From NCBI GenBank assembly GCA_937910905.1, contig CALEPV010000026.1, positions 1 to 21,404 on the forward strand: 21,404 bases of DNA. Direction: 5' to 3'. The notes under the pieces are model-generated. The model made no database searches, had not been told where the DNA came from, and was given only the letters and a program-made list of their open reading frames with translations. The stretch comes from an uncultured Prevotellaceae bacterium (GTDB lineage Bacteria; Bacteroidota; Bacteroidia; Bacteroidales; Bacteroidaceae). The position numbers and the translations under genes were made by a program. Below, in pieces: positions 14,123 through 21,404 of the stretch; the stretch's first letter is position 1, and each line of letters opens with the position of its first letter.

Positions 14123-16149
14123 GCCTTCTGCCAAATCGCGTGTCGGACCTCATGCCGGCACCATTCAGGACATTTCTCATCACAACGTGCATGGGCATAG
14201 TGCTAGGCTATGCCTTGTGCCACAACGCTGCCGGCCATACGATAGCCGCAGCACACACGATACTGATAGCCGCATCAGCAACCGTTGTACTAGCCACCGC
14301 AGCGCTGTTCATCTCCTACAGGCGACAGCTGCACAGATTGGCATCAGCAGCATTGGTATTGTTGGGCCTGAGCATGGGCACGGCCCGCATGACCCACTAT
14401 GAACAATCCCTGCAATCGGCATACGAGCAATCGACGCAGGCCATCACAGGCGTTGTAATCACACAACCCACAAACCGCCCCAGACACACATCGTTCAACA
14501 TTCTGACTGCCGGCAGGCATCAGGTGGCAGTAAGCATCTGGCGCGATGACAGTCTGGCAGCGATGGACCCACGGCTTGGCGACATAGTCAGGCTGCAGTC
14601 GGGCATCCGACAGCCCAAGCCACACCGCAACCCTGATGTCTTCGACTACGACCACTGGCTGTGGGTGCAAGGCATAGCCGGTACGGTGCAGGTCAATGCA
14701 GATGCTGTAAGTCGCCCAAGCCGTGCATCTGAGGCCGCCTATTCCTTACCTTATATATATAGGGTACGTATCAAGGCACTACAGTGGCGTAAGCGCGTGC
14801 TGGCTATGCTCCACAACAGCGACCTCAGCAGCGAGACTAGTACACTGCTGGCAGCAATGACGCTTGGCGACCGCTCAGCCATAACTGGCGACATGCGTAC
14901 CCTCTACAGCGAGGCGGGTGCCAGTCATCTGCTGGCTCTCTCAGGTCTGCACCTGGGCATAGTCATGGGACTGCTGCTATGGCTGTTCAACGGACGCCTG
15001 CGTTACAGCCGCTGGCGCGGCACTTGCTGCGTGGCATTCATAGTGCTGGTGTGGGGCTTTGCACTGTTTGTTGGCCTGCCCACATCGCTGGTACGCGCTG
15101 CAATGATGACCACCATCTGGATTCTGGCAGCCTGGCTGTCGCGCAACAGCAGTGCCATACAGCACCTGCTAGTAGCCATAACAGCAATGCTCTACCTGCG
15201 CCCCACTTACCTTTTCGATGCGGGAGCTCAACTGTCGTGTGCTGCCGTGGCAGGCATACTAATAGGTATGCCTCGTTTCAGCGTCCTGCTGAACCATCAG
15301 CGCGTTAAGCCCGTAACACAACGCCTGCGCCGCTGGCATCTGCTACCTGCCATCAAGCTGCTGGCCGTATCGGTCTTTGCGCAGCTTGCCACAATGCCAC
15401 TGGTGGTGTACTACTTCCACACCATATCGCCCTACTCGCCACTGTTCAACCTGTGTTACATTCCTCTCACGACGGTGCTTATATTCGGAACCATTCTGCT
15501 CTTGACTCTTCTGGCAACAGGCGGTTTCGGTGCAGGCGTTGTAGCCACGGCGCTGAATGTCGTGATGAGCACACAGCTGGAGATCATGCACTGTCAGGCC
15601 TCACTTCCCCGTGCAACCGTCAATGTCAGCTTGCTGCACAAGGCTCAGCCCCAACTGATATGCTACGATGACACGTCAGTCTCCGCCCTACACATCGTAC
15701 TCTCACCCAGCAATAGCTATCTGCTAGCCTCCAGCAGCGACACAACTCTGCCTGGTAGCCTGCCAGCATGTGCAACGTTCTGCCACCAGCGCCTCACGGC
15801 ACCCCCGACTATCACGTATGGACAGCAAATACTGACAGTGGGGGCGGACAAGATAGCCATGCTGGACACGCCATACGTCCTTGCCGGCACCGCAGCCACA
15901 GCACCGGAGCTGCACATAGCCGACACCGCAGAGCCTAGCATCGCGCTACTGTATCTCTGCCATAACTTCAGAGGCAACATCGGACAGCTACCCGCGGCTC
16001 TGAGGCCAAGGCTGCTTGTAGTAGGCCACTCGCTCCCCTACCGCACACGACAAAACATCGTAGCAGAGGCCCGCAATCTGGGAATCCCATGCTACGATAT
16101 AAGTCGCCAAGGAGCCTTGCGCCTCAGCCTTCCGCTATCCAGTAAGTGA
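14119..16149 (+). CDS. ComEC/Rec2-family membrane protein (DNA uptake channel homologue)
   Basis: ComEC proteins carry single-stranded DNA across the inner membrane in natural transformation. This 676-residue protein has two or three N-terminal membrane segments (~18-85), a soluble DUF4131-like region (~90-210), and a polytopic competence domain (~235-470). That domain contains the diagnostic SHLLALSGLHLGIV at 267-280 and FALFVGLPTSLVRAAMM. The C-terminal ~180 residues (from ~490) are soluble and show no HxHxDH metal motif, so the metallo-beta-lactamase nuclease domain of Firmicutes/Proteobacteria ComEC is missing. This is common in Bacteroidetes homologues as far as I recall. The gene overlaps the mutS2 stop by 4 bp. 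Its TGA lies inside the left arm of the ~175-bp palindrome that follows. Confidence 0.87.
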   Translation: MSLLPNRVSDLMPAPFRTFLITTCMGIVLGYALCHNAAGHTIAAAHTILIAASATVVLATAALFISYRRQLHRLASAALVLLGLSMGTARMTHYEQSLQSAYEQSTQAITGVVITQPTNRPRHTSFNILTAGRHQVAVSIWRDDSLAAMDPRLGDIVRLQSGIRQPKPHRNPDVFDYDHWLWVQGIAGTVQVNADAVSRPSRASEAAYSLPYIYRVRIKALQWRKRVLAMLHNSDLSSETSTLLAAMTLGDRSAITGDMRTLYSEAGASHLLALSGLHLGIVMGLLLWLFNGRLRYSRWRGTCCVAFIVLVWGFALFVGLPTSLVRAAMMTTIWILAAWLSRNSSAIQHLLVAITAMLYLRPTYLFDAGAQLSCAAVAGILIGMPRFSVLLNHQRVKPVTQRLRRWHLLPAIKLLAVSVFAQLATMPLVVYYFHTISPYSPLFNLCYIPLTTVLIFGTILLLTLLATGGFGAGVVATALNVVMSTQLEIMHCQASLPRATVNVSLLHKAQPQLICYDDTSVSALHIVLSPSNSYLLASSSDTTLPGSLPACATFCHQRLTAPPTITYGQQILTVGADKIAMLDTPYVLAGTAATAPELHIADTAEPSIALLYLCHNFRGNIGQLPAALRPRLLVVGHSLPYRTRQNIVAEARNLGIPCYDISRQGALRLSLPLSSK

Positions 16150-16319
16150 TGGTTAAAAAATAACTTGGGACGATTTTATAGGAAAGGATTAGCACTCATC
16201 TTTTTGGCTTCTTTGCCTCCACTCATCAGTCACGTAGCCCGCTACGCTCCTTCTTCGTGAAGACAAATAAGCTCAAAAATATGAGTCAAATCGTCCCAAC
16301 TTATTATTTAATCATCACT
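16145..16319. repeat. ~175-bp imperfect palindromic element between comEC and panD
   Basis: The outer ~30 bp form an imperfect inverted repeat: the left end reads AGTGATGGTTAAAAAATAAC then TTGGGACGATTT, and the reverse-complemented right end reads AGTGATGATTAAATAATAAG then TTGGGACGATTT. Inner segments also pair: CTCATCTTTTTGG with the complement of CAAAAATATGAG, and CGTAG-CCCG-CTACG near the middle. The whole element could therefore fold into one long hairpin. It encodes no protein, lies between convergent genes, contains the comEC stop codon and ends 13 bp before the panD stop. A MITE-like or REP-like repeat is the likeliest identity; it may also terminate both transcripts. Confidence 0.75.
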
Positions 16320-16331
16320 AAATAATACTCG

Positions 16332-16682
16332 CTACTTCACCAGACGGTTGTGCTCGTCCGGGAATATCACCTTGGGCTGGTAGGTCTTGGCCTCTTCATA
16401 GTCCATCAGAGCATAGGCCATGATGATGCACACATCGCCCACCTGCACCTTACGGGCTGCAGCACCGTTCAGGCAGATACAACCTGTGCCGCGAGGACCC
16501 TTGATGATATAGGTCTCAAAGCGCTCGCCATTGTTGTTGTCGCAAATCTGCACTTTCTGCCCAGCCAGCATACCTGCGGCATCCATCAGGTCCTCGTCAA
16601 TAGTGATACTGCCCACATAATTAAGGTTGGCCTCTGTGACACGCACACAATGGAGCTTGGCCTGTAACACTTCTATCAGCAT
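16332..16682 (-). CDS. panD: Aspartate 1-decarboxylase proenzyme
   Basis: PanD makes beta-alanine from aspartate for pantothenate synthesis. The 116-residue proenzyme self-cleaves between Gly24 and Ser25 in YVGSITID to create the pyruvoyl cofactor. Other family blocks are MLIEVLQAKLHCVRVTEANL at the N-terminus, NGERFETYII and GTGCICLNGAAARKVQVGD. Length is typical. It is the second gene of a panC-panD operon, starting 27 bp after the panC stop, and its 3' end abuts the long palindrome. Confidence 0.96.
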   Translation of the reverse strand: MLIEVLQAKLHCVRVTEANLNYVGSITIDEDLMDAAGMLAGQKVQICDNNNGERFETYIIKGPRGTGCICLNGAAARKVQVGDVCIIMAYALMDYEEAKTYQPKVIFPDEHNRLVK

Positions 16683-16709
16683 GGCTTGTACTTTCTTATG
16701 CTATGTTTA

Positions 16710-17561
16710 TTACCGCTTATAGGCTATATGATCAATCAGTCGTATGGGTTTGGAGCCGCAGAACACTGTGATACAACCCACGATATGTGCTGATTCGTCC
16801 CACAATGTGACATCAGCTAGGCTTTCGCCATCCACAATGCTGTAGTACTGCACTTCCAGTCCGTCCACTGCATTGATTGTGTCTATCACCCACTGCCTTG
16901 TCTGCTCCACGCTATGCGCTGCCGCATATTCGAGGCTGCTACGCAAGGTCTGATATATTGCGGCTGCGATGGTGCGCTCCTCGTCGGTAAGCAGTGTGTT
17001 GCGGCTGCTCATAGCCAGGCCACTGGCCTCGCGTATTACTGGACAGGGCACAATCTGCAACTGCAAGCCAAGGTCTGCCACCATACGACGGATTACGGCA
17101 ATCTGCTGGAAGTCCTTCTCACCGAAGTATGCACGGTCGGGGCGCACATAGTCGAACAGCTTGCTGACTATCTGGCACACACCGTTGAAGTGTCCAGGAC
17201 GGTAGGCTCCCTCCATCACGCTATCCGTAGGAGGATAGCTGAACGTACGAGTATCTGGCTCAGGATAGACCTCAGCAACCGATGGCGCAAACACTGCCTG
17301 GGCACCAACGCCCTCCAGCAGAGCGCAATCGGCTTCCAATGTACGGGGATAGCGCTCCAGATCCTTGGGGTCGTTGAACTGTGTCGGATTGAGGAACACG
17401 CTGACAACAGTCACATCGTTCTCCTCTACACTACGTCTCACAAGAGAGGCATGACCTTCATGCAGAGCACCCATCGTAGGCACCAGTCCTACGGTTTTGC
17501 CTGCGGCACGCTGTGCGTCCAAATACTCGCGCAGCGAGCTTATTGTGGTAAGCAACTTCAT
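16710..17561 (-). CDS. panC: Pantothenate synthetase (pantoate-beta-alanine ligase)
   Basis: PanC joins pantoate and beta-alanine with ATP to give pantothenate, the precursor of CoA. The 283-residue protein shows the nucleotidyltransferase HIGH-type block VPTMGALHEGHASLVR (~27-42), FLNPTQFND, YRPGHFNGVCQIVSKLF, YFGEKDFQQ and the KMSKS-like MSSRN. The ATG at 17561 (MKLLTTISSL) was preferred over an in-frame ATG 36 bp upstream because family members start at this point. It is followed by panD, which supplies its beta-alanine, and is divergent from the GT5-like gene. Confidence 0.96.
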   Translation of the reverse strand: MKLLTTISSLREYLDAQRAAGKTVGLVPTMGALHEGHASLVRRSVEENDVTVVSVFLNPTQFNDPKDLERYPRTLEADCALLEGVGAQAVFAPSVAEVYPEPDTRTFSYPPTDSVMEGAYRPGHFNGVCQIVSKLFDYVRPDRAYFGEKDFQQIAVIRRMVADLGLQLQIVPCPVIREASGLAMSSRNTLLTDEERTIAAAIYQTLRSSLEYAAAHSVEQTRQWVIDTINAVDGLEVQYYSIVDGESLADVTLWDESAHIVGCITVFCGSKPIRLIDHIAYKR

Positions 17562-17674
17562 TATACTGTTATATAAAAGCGGCGCAAAATAACTCATTAA
17601 TCGTCAAATATCGAAAGAAAAAGGCTGCCAAATCGCAAAAAAAAGTCAAATAATGAACATTCCTGCCTCTTGCG

Positions 17675-17707
17675 TTGCATATATCCAACTTTTTATTTAT
17701 ATCTTTG
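17675..17707 (+). promoter_or_regulatory. Promoter of the GT5-like gene
   Basis: TATCTTTG at 17700-17707 matches TAnnTTTG and is followed by CA, as often seen in Bacteroidetes. A TTG at 17675-17677 lies 22 nt upstream, slightly wider than the usual 19-21. Transcription would start near 17713, giving a leader of only ~14 nt before the ATG at 17727. Confidence 0.5.
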
Positions 17708-17726
17708 CAGTGCAGATAAACCCAAA

Positions 17727-18587
17727 ATGGACACAACGGAAGCTATGCTGAAGACAAGAAAAGTACTGTTCATCACACAGAGCATTACACCCTACACACC
17801 CGAAACAGAATTCTCATACCTGGGACGTCGCGCACCGCACATCATGCAGGAACGTGGTCGCGAGATACGTACCTTCATGCCAAAATGGGGTGGCATCAAT
17901 GAACGCAGATGCCAGCTACATGAAGTAATACGCCTTTCTGGTATGAACCTAATCATCGACGAGACCGACCATCTGCTCATCATCAAGGTCGCTTCCATTC
18001 CATCGGCCCGTATGCAGGTGTACTTCATCGACAACGACGACTACTTCCAGAAGCGACTGGAGAAGGCCGACGAAGCCGGCAACGAGTATGCCGACAACGG
18101 CGAGAGAGCCATCTTCTACGCACGTGGCGTGCTGGAGACGGTGAAGAAACTGCGCTGGGTGCCCGATGTGATACACTGCCAAGGGTGGATTTCTGCACTA
18201 GCTCCCATGTACATCAAGACCGCATACCGTGAAGAGCCATGTTTCCGTGATGCCAAGGTTATCTTCACTCCCAGCGGCAACGATTTGCAACTACCGCTGT
18301 CCAAGCAGTTCCGCTCTAGCTTTGCCTTCAAAGGCATGACGGGCAAAGAGCTCGACAGCTACCCGGAGCAAATGCATATCGACGACCTCTACCGTCTGGC
18401 TCTGTCGTACAGCGACGGTCTGATGCTCACGGAGGACAACGCCGACCAAGGTCTTATTGAGGCTGCTCAGAGCCGCAACCTGCCCATACTGAACCCGAGC
18501 GACCTGCACGACAGCGACAATGCCGATGCTATGGCTGCTTTCTTCGACCAGGTTTGGGGCAAGAAGGGCGAGGAGCCAGAAGACTGA
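17727..18587 (+). CDS. Single-domain GT5-like 'glycogen synthase' protein
   Basis: The 286 residues resemble only the N-terminal (acceptor-side) domain of glycogen/starch synthase, GT5. Full GlgA is ~480 residues; the C-terminal nucleotide-sugar domain is absent, not frameshifted, since the frame ends in a natural acidic tail (GKKGEEPED). The opening KVLFITQSITPYTPETEFSYLGRRAPHIMQ aligns with GlgA's start, but the ADP-binding KTGGL reads ETEFSYL, and the later HAHDW reads HCQGW (~152-156). It therefore probably cannot transfer glucose alone. It might bind glucan, regulate, or pair with another glycosyltransferase such as the GT4 enzyme at 3662-4939. Similar single-domain proteins beside panC are, as I recall, conserved in Bacteroidales. 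The ATG at 17727 was chosen because the upstream in-frame ATG at 17670 precedes the promoter. Confidence 0.8.
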   Translation: MDTTEAMLKTRKVLFITQSITPYTPETEFSYLGRRAPHIMQERGREIRTFMPKWGGINERRCQLHEVIRLSGMNLIIDETDHLLIIKVASIPSARMQVYFIDNDDYFQKRLEKADEAGNEYADNGERAIFYARGVLETVKKLRWVPDVIHCQGWISALAPMYIKTAYREEPCFRDAKVIFTPSGNDLQLPLSKQFRSSFAFKGMTGKELDSYPEQMHIDDLYRLALSYSDGLMLTEDNADQGLIEAAQSRNLPILNPSDLHDSDNADAMAAFFDQVWGKKGEEPED

Positions 18588-18596
18588 CAAAATGAA

Positions 18597-18628
18597 AATG
18601 TATAATTGACAATGTATAATTGACAATG
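18597..18628. repeat. AATGTATAATTGAC tandem repeat carrying a start codon
   Basis: Two perfect copies of the 14-bp unit AATGTATAATTGAC (18597-18624) are followed by the first four bases of a third. The ATG of the DUF4270 gene (18626-18628) lies in that third partial copy. Similar ATAATTGACAATG repeats are, from memory, frequent between Prevotella and Bacteroides genes. Confidence 0.85.
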
Positions 18629-20053
18629 GACAAACCCATTGCACGTGCCATGCTATGCTTTGTTGCTGCACTGGCACTCGCCGCATGTGATGAAGACACC
18701 GCATCGTTGGGCATACACGACCAGGCTGACGAAATCAGCACATCAGCAGAGACTTTTCAGTTCACTACGCGTTCAGTAGCAATAGGAGCAGTGCCGGCCA
18801 ATAGCACCAAATGCTATCTCGGTTCAGTATATGACCCTGAGACCGAGACCAATATAAAAGCTGAATTTGCCGCACAATTCCACACCTTCGAGAACTACAC
18901 CCTACCCGACGAGCAAACGCTGGTGCGCGATGCCGCCGGGCAGATAGCCTGCGACTCTGTGGAATTGCGACTGTACTTCAGCAGCTACTATGGCGATGGC
19001 GACAACCCGCTGAAGATAGCCGTCTATGAGCTGGACACAACCAACGTCATCAGCGAAGCAGAGAACTATGCCACCGACCTGCAGCTGGAGCAATACCTAC
19101 CCGCAGGTGCCACCCCGCTGGTCACCAAGGTGTTCACCGCCACAGACTACACCATCAGCGACGATGAGCGTACCAGCACATCGCACTACGACAATGTGAG
19201 GATTGTGCTACCCAAGCAGTTCGGTACACGCATCATGCGACAAGCCATTCAGCGCCCTGAGTTCTTCGCCGATTCATATCAGTTCATGCACCATGTGTGC
19301 GCCGGCTTCCTGTTCAAGCTGCAAGGCGGTGAGGGCACAATGCTCACGCTGGATGTCAGTGCTTTGAACGTCTTTTTCCGCTACAATGATGCCGATGCCG
19401 ACACAACCTACACAGCCATAGCACGCTTTGCCGCTACACCGGAGGTGATACAGAGCACACGGTTCAAGACCGATGACCTCAGCACGCTGATTGATGCAGC
19501 CAACGACTACACCTATCTCAAGACCCCGGCTGGCATTGCAACAGAGATAACACTGCCCGTTGACGAGATTTTTGCCGGACATGAGAACGACAGCATCAGT
19601 CGTGCACAGGTAACACTGACTCGCCTCAACAGCGCAGTGCCCACAGCTACACAGCTAGGCATACCGCAGACATTGCTCATAGTGTACAAGCCTTACTACA
19701 CAGAGTTCTTCCAAAACCGCGATGTGGCCGATGGGCGACGCAGCTTCACGACCAGCTACGACAGCGGTTTCAACACCTACACCTTCGCTAACCTGTCACG
19801 TCTGATATCGTATATGCACCAACAGAAAGTGGCAGGCATGGCAGCAGAGGGACTCACATCTGAGCAGTGGAACAGCGTGCACCCAGATTGGAACCGTGCC
19901 ATCATTACACCAGTCACCACAACGTCTGTGACCAACTCAAACGGCTACACCACACTTGTCAGCGTGAGTCACGACCTGAGCCTCACTAGCATACGACTGC
20001 TTGGTGGCACAGCACCACAACCAATGCAAGTTATCTACAGTGGCTACAAATAA
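18626..20053 (+). CDS. DUF4270 domain lipoprotein
   Basis: This 475-residue secreted lipoprotein matches the Bacteroidetes DUF4270 family, whose function is unknown. Residues 1-20 form a signal peptide ending in the lipobox ALAAC, so Cys21 should be lipidated. The next residues (CDEDTA) are acidic, resembling the lipoprotein export signal that sends Bacteroidetes lipoproteins to the cell surface. The mature part is beta-rich with the family pattern: DSVELRLYFSSYYGDGDNPLKIAVYEL early, a middle YNDADADTTYTAIARF strand region, and a C-terminal SLTSIRLLGG block. The start at ATG 18626 lies in the tandem repeat; a TTG two codons upstream is also in frame. It follows the GT5-like gene by 38 bp and precedes the mannanase-like gene by 11 bp, so co-transcription is likely. 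Confidence 0.85.
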   Translation: MDKPIARAMLCFVAALALAACDEDTASLGIHDQADEISTSAETFQFTTRSVAIGAVPANSTKCYLGSVYDPETETNIKAEFAAQFHTFENYTLPDEQTLVRDAAGQIACDSVELRLYFSSYYGDGDNPLKIAVYELDTTNVISEAENYATDLQLEQYLPAGATPLVTKVFTATDYTISDDERTSTSHYDNVRIVLPKQFGTRIMRQAIQRPEFFADSYQFMHHVCAGFLFKLQGGEGTMLTLDVSALNVFFRYNDADADTTYTAIARFAATPEVIQSTRFKTDDLSTLIDAANDYTYLKTPAGIATEITLPVDEIFAGHENDSISRAQVTLTRLNSAVPTATQLGIPQTLLIVYKPYYTEFFQNRDVADGRRSFTTSYDSGFNTYTFANLSRLISYMHQQKVAGMAAEGLTSEQWNSVHPDWNRAIITPVTTTSVTNSNGYTTLVSVSHDLSLTSIRLLGGTAPQPMQVIYSGYK

Positions 20054-20064
20054 ACATCTAACGT

Positions 20065-21318
20065 ATGAGGGTCAGGTACCTTTTACTGCTCATCGCTGCC
20101 ATGACCACTATTCTGTCCTGCACCACCAGCATCGAGCACATCGATTTCATACGTCAGGCTGATGGACGGCTGTGGGAAGGGAGCAGGGAATACAAGTTCA
20201 CCGGCGCCAACCTATGGTATGCGGCACTGCTGGCATCAGAGGCAGCTGGTGGAGACCGCGAGCGGCTATGTGCAGAGCTCGACACCCTGCACGCGCTGGG
20301 CATAGACAATCTGCGCGTACTAGTGGGGGCTGATGGCGAGACAGAGATGACAGGACAAGTGTGGCCAACGCTGCAGACGAGCTCAGGGCAATACAACGAT
20401 GCACTGCTGGACGGGTTGGACTATCTGCTGCAGGAGATGGGCAAACGGTATATGAGGGCTGTTCTCTACTTCAACAATGCATGGACATGGAGCGGAGGCT
20501 ACAGCTACTATCTGCGACAAGCTGGACTTGGACAAGCGCCGTCCGATATGAGCGACTACCGTGGCTACACCGCTTTCGTTGCACAGTTTTCTACTTGTCA
20601 GGAGGCTAAGCAGATGTACCTCGGACACCTGCGCAACATCGTGGGGCGCACCAATAGATACACCAATCAGCCCTATGCATACGACCCCACTATCATGGCT
20701 TGGCAGCTATGCAATGAGCCACGGGCATTCTGCGACACACTTAAGGCAGAATTCGCTGCATGGCTGTCGGAGGCTGCTGCCACAATACGCAACATCGACC
20801 CGAACCATCTCATATCCACTGGCAGCGAGGGACTCGTAGGGTGCAACTTCGATGCCGACCTGCACAAAGCCATCTGCTCCGACCCCAACATCGACTATAT
20901 AACCATGCACATCTGGCCTACAAACTGGGGCTGGGCAAGGCGCGATGCCATAGAGGAGGACCTTGATACGGCCTGCATACTGACAACAGCTTACATCGAG
21001 CAGCACGTAGAACTGGCTCGCGAGCTGCACAAACCGATAGTAATTGAGGAGTTCGGCTACCCGCGCGACGGCTTCAGCTATTCACCATCAAGCGCTACCC
21101 TCCTGCGCAACAGCTACTATCAGCATATTGCTGACATTGCCGCAGCCACACCAGAGATAGCTGGACTGAACTTCTGGGCTTGGGGAGGCACAGCTATAGC
21201 CCTGCATGAAATGTGGATACCAGGCGACCCGCTTATGGGCGACCCGCCACAAGAGCCACAGGGACTATTCTCGGTATTCGCCAGAGACACGGCGACAATC
21301 TCCATCCTTCGCAAATAG
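20065..21318 (+). CDS. GH5 endo-beta-1,4-mannanase-like lipoprotein
   Basis: This 417-residue glycoside hydrolase probably cuts beta-mannan. Residues 1-18 are a signal peptide with lipobox TILSC (Cys19 lipidated); CTTSIE lacks the acidic export signal, so it may face the periplasm. The (beta/alpha)8 barrel starts at ~40 with FTGANLWYAALL. The acid/base Glu218 lies in WQLCNEPRAF and the nucleophile Glu329 in IVIEEFGYPRDG. The NEPR motif, FNNAWTWSGGYSYYL and the NFWAWGG block are typical of GH5 subfamily 7 mannanases. No carbohydrate-binding module is attached. It lies 11 bp after the DUF4270 gene and presumably shares its transcript. Substrate assignment is by family; other beta-mannosidic polymers, possibly fungal or algal, are possible. 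Confidence 0.9.
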   Translation: MRVRYLLLLIAAMTTILSCTTSIEHIDFIRQADGRLWEGSREYKFTGANLWYAALLASEAAGGDRERLCAELDTLHALGIDNLRVLVGADGETEMTGQVWPTLQTSSGQYNDALLDGLDYLLQEMGKRYMRAVLYFNNAWTWSGGYSYYLRQAGLGQAPSDMSDYRGYTAFVAQFSTCQEAKQMYLGHLRNIVGRTNRYTNQPYAYDPTIMAWQLCNEPRAFCDTLKAEFAAWLSEAAATIRNIDPNHLISTGSEGLVGCNFDADLHKAICSDPNIDYITMHIWPTNWGWARRDAIEEDLDTACILTTAYIEQHVELARELHKPIVIEEFGYPRDGFSYSPSSATLLRNSYYQHIADIAAATPEIAGLNFWAWGGTAIALHEMWIPGDPLMGDPPQEPQGLFSVFARDTATISILRK

Positions 21319-21404
21319 CAGACACGCGTATCACACACCTATCTAATACCCTAAAATCCGCAACCAAAAACCAAAAATGTCCAATTAGCTCGCTTTGACA
21401 TCTC

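Noticed and set aside
21319..21404. Terminator or new gene start after the mannanase
   Set aside because: No stem with a T tract, promoter match or coding frame could be supported in these last 86 bp.

Overview
The window looks like a chromosomal segment of a Bacteroidales bacterium, most likely Prevotella or a close relative. The evidence is gene content and arrangement: a glycogen-debranching enzyme / glycosyltransferase / GH57 operon, panC-panD beside a single-domain GT5 'glycogen synthase', a DUF4270 lipoprotein, and a ComEC without a metallo-beta-lactamase domain. Promoters fit the Bacteroidetes pattern (TTTG, about 20 nt, TAnnTTTG), and the intergenic short repeats are of a kind common in this group. 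Translation is ordinary and no RNA gene or CRISPR array was seen.

Layout. (1) 1-~1660: one end of an IS21-family insertion sequence. It carries the 5' 452 codons of the istA transposase, open at the window edge, and an end region with six GGTACC-centred repeats. (2) ~1660-2153: no intact gene. It holds a promoter-like sequence, a 3' remnant of an L-threonine aldolase gene, a short tandem repeat and a strong terminator hairpin. (3) 2154-6900, minus: a three-gene glycogen operon in the order debranching enzyme, GT4 glycosyltransferase, GH57-like protein. The GH57-like protein appears to lack the canonical catalytic residues and has a Lys/Ala-rich tail. (4) 7098-7799, plus: a divergent Crp/Fnr-type regulator. 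(5) 7813-10754, minus: a diacylglycerol-kinase-like lipid kinase overlapping miaA, then gap (GAPDH) with its terminator. (6) 11003-16149, plus: mscL, a repeat array, mutS2 and a comEC-like gene. (7) ~16145-16319: a long imperfect palindrome that includes the comEC stop codon. (8) 16332-17561, minus: panC-panD. (9) 17727-21318, plus: the single-domain GT5 protein, a DUF4270 lipoprotein and a GH5 beta-mannanase-like lipoprotein.

How the genes fit together. The operon at 2154-6900 and the GT5 protein at 17727 suggest glycogen storage and turnover, and gap sits in central glycolysis. PanC and PanD supply pantothenate for CoA. The last two genes encode lipoproteins of the cell envelope, one of them probably cutting mannan-type polysaccharide. 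The least explained parts are non-coding: the 22-bp-period dyad array between mscL and mutS2, the ~175-bp palindrome after comEC, and the repeat into which the DUF4270 start codon is built. Among proteins, two look like degenerate or repurposed enzymes: the GH57-like protein and the GT5 N-domain protein.
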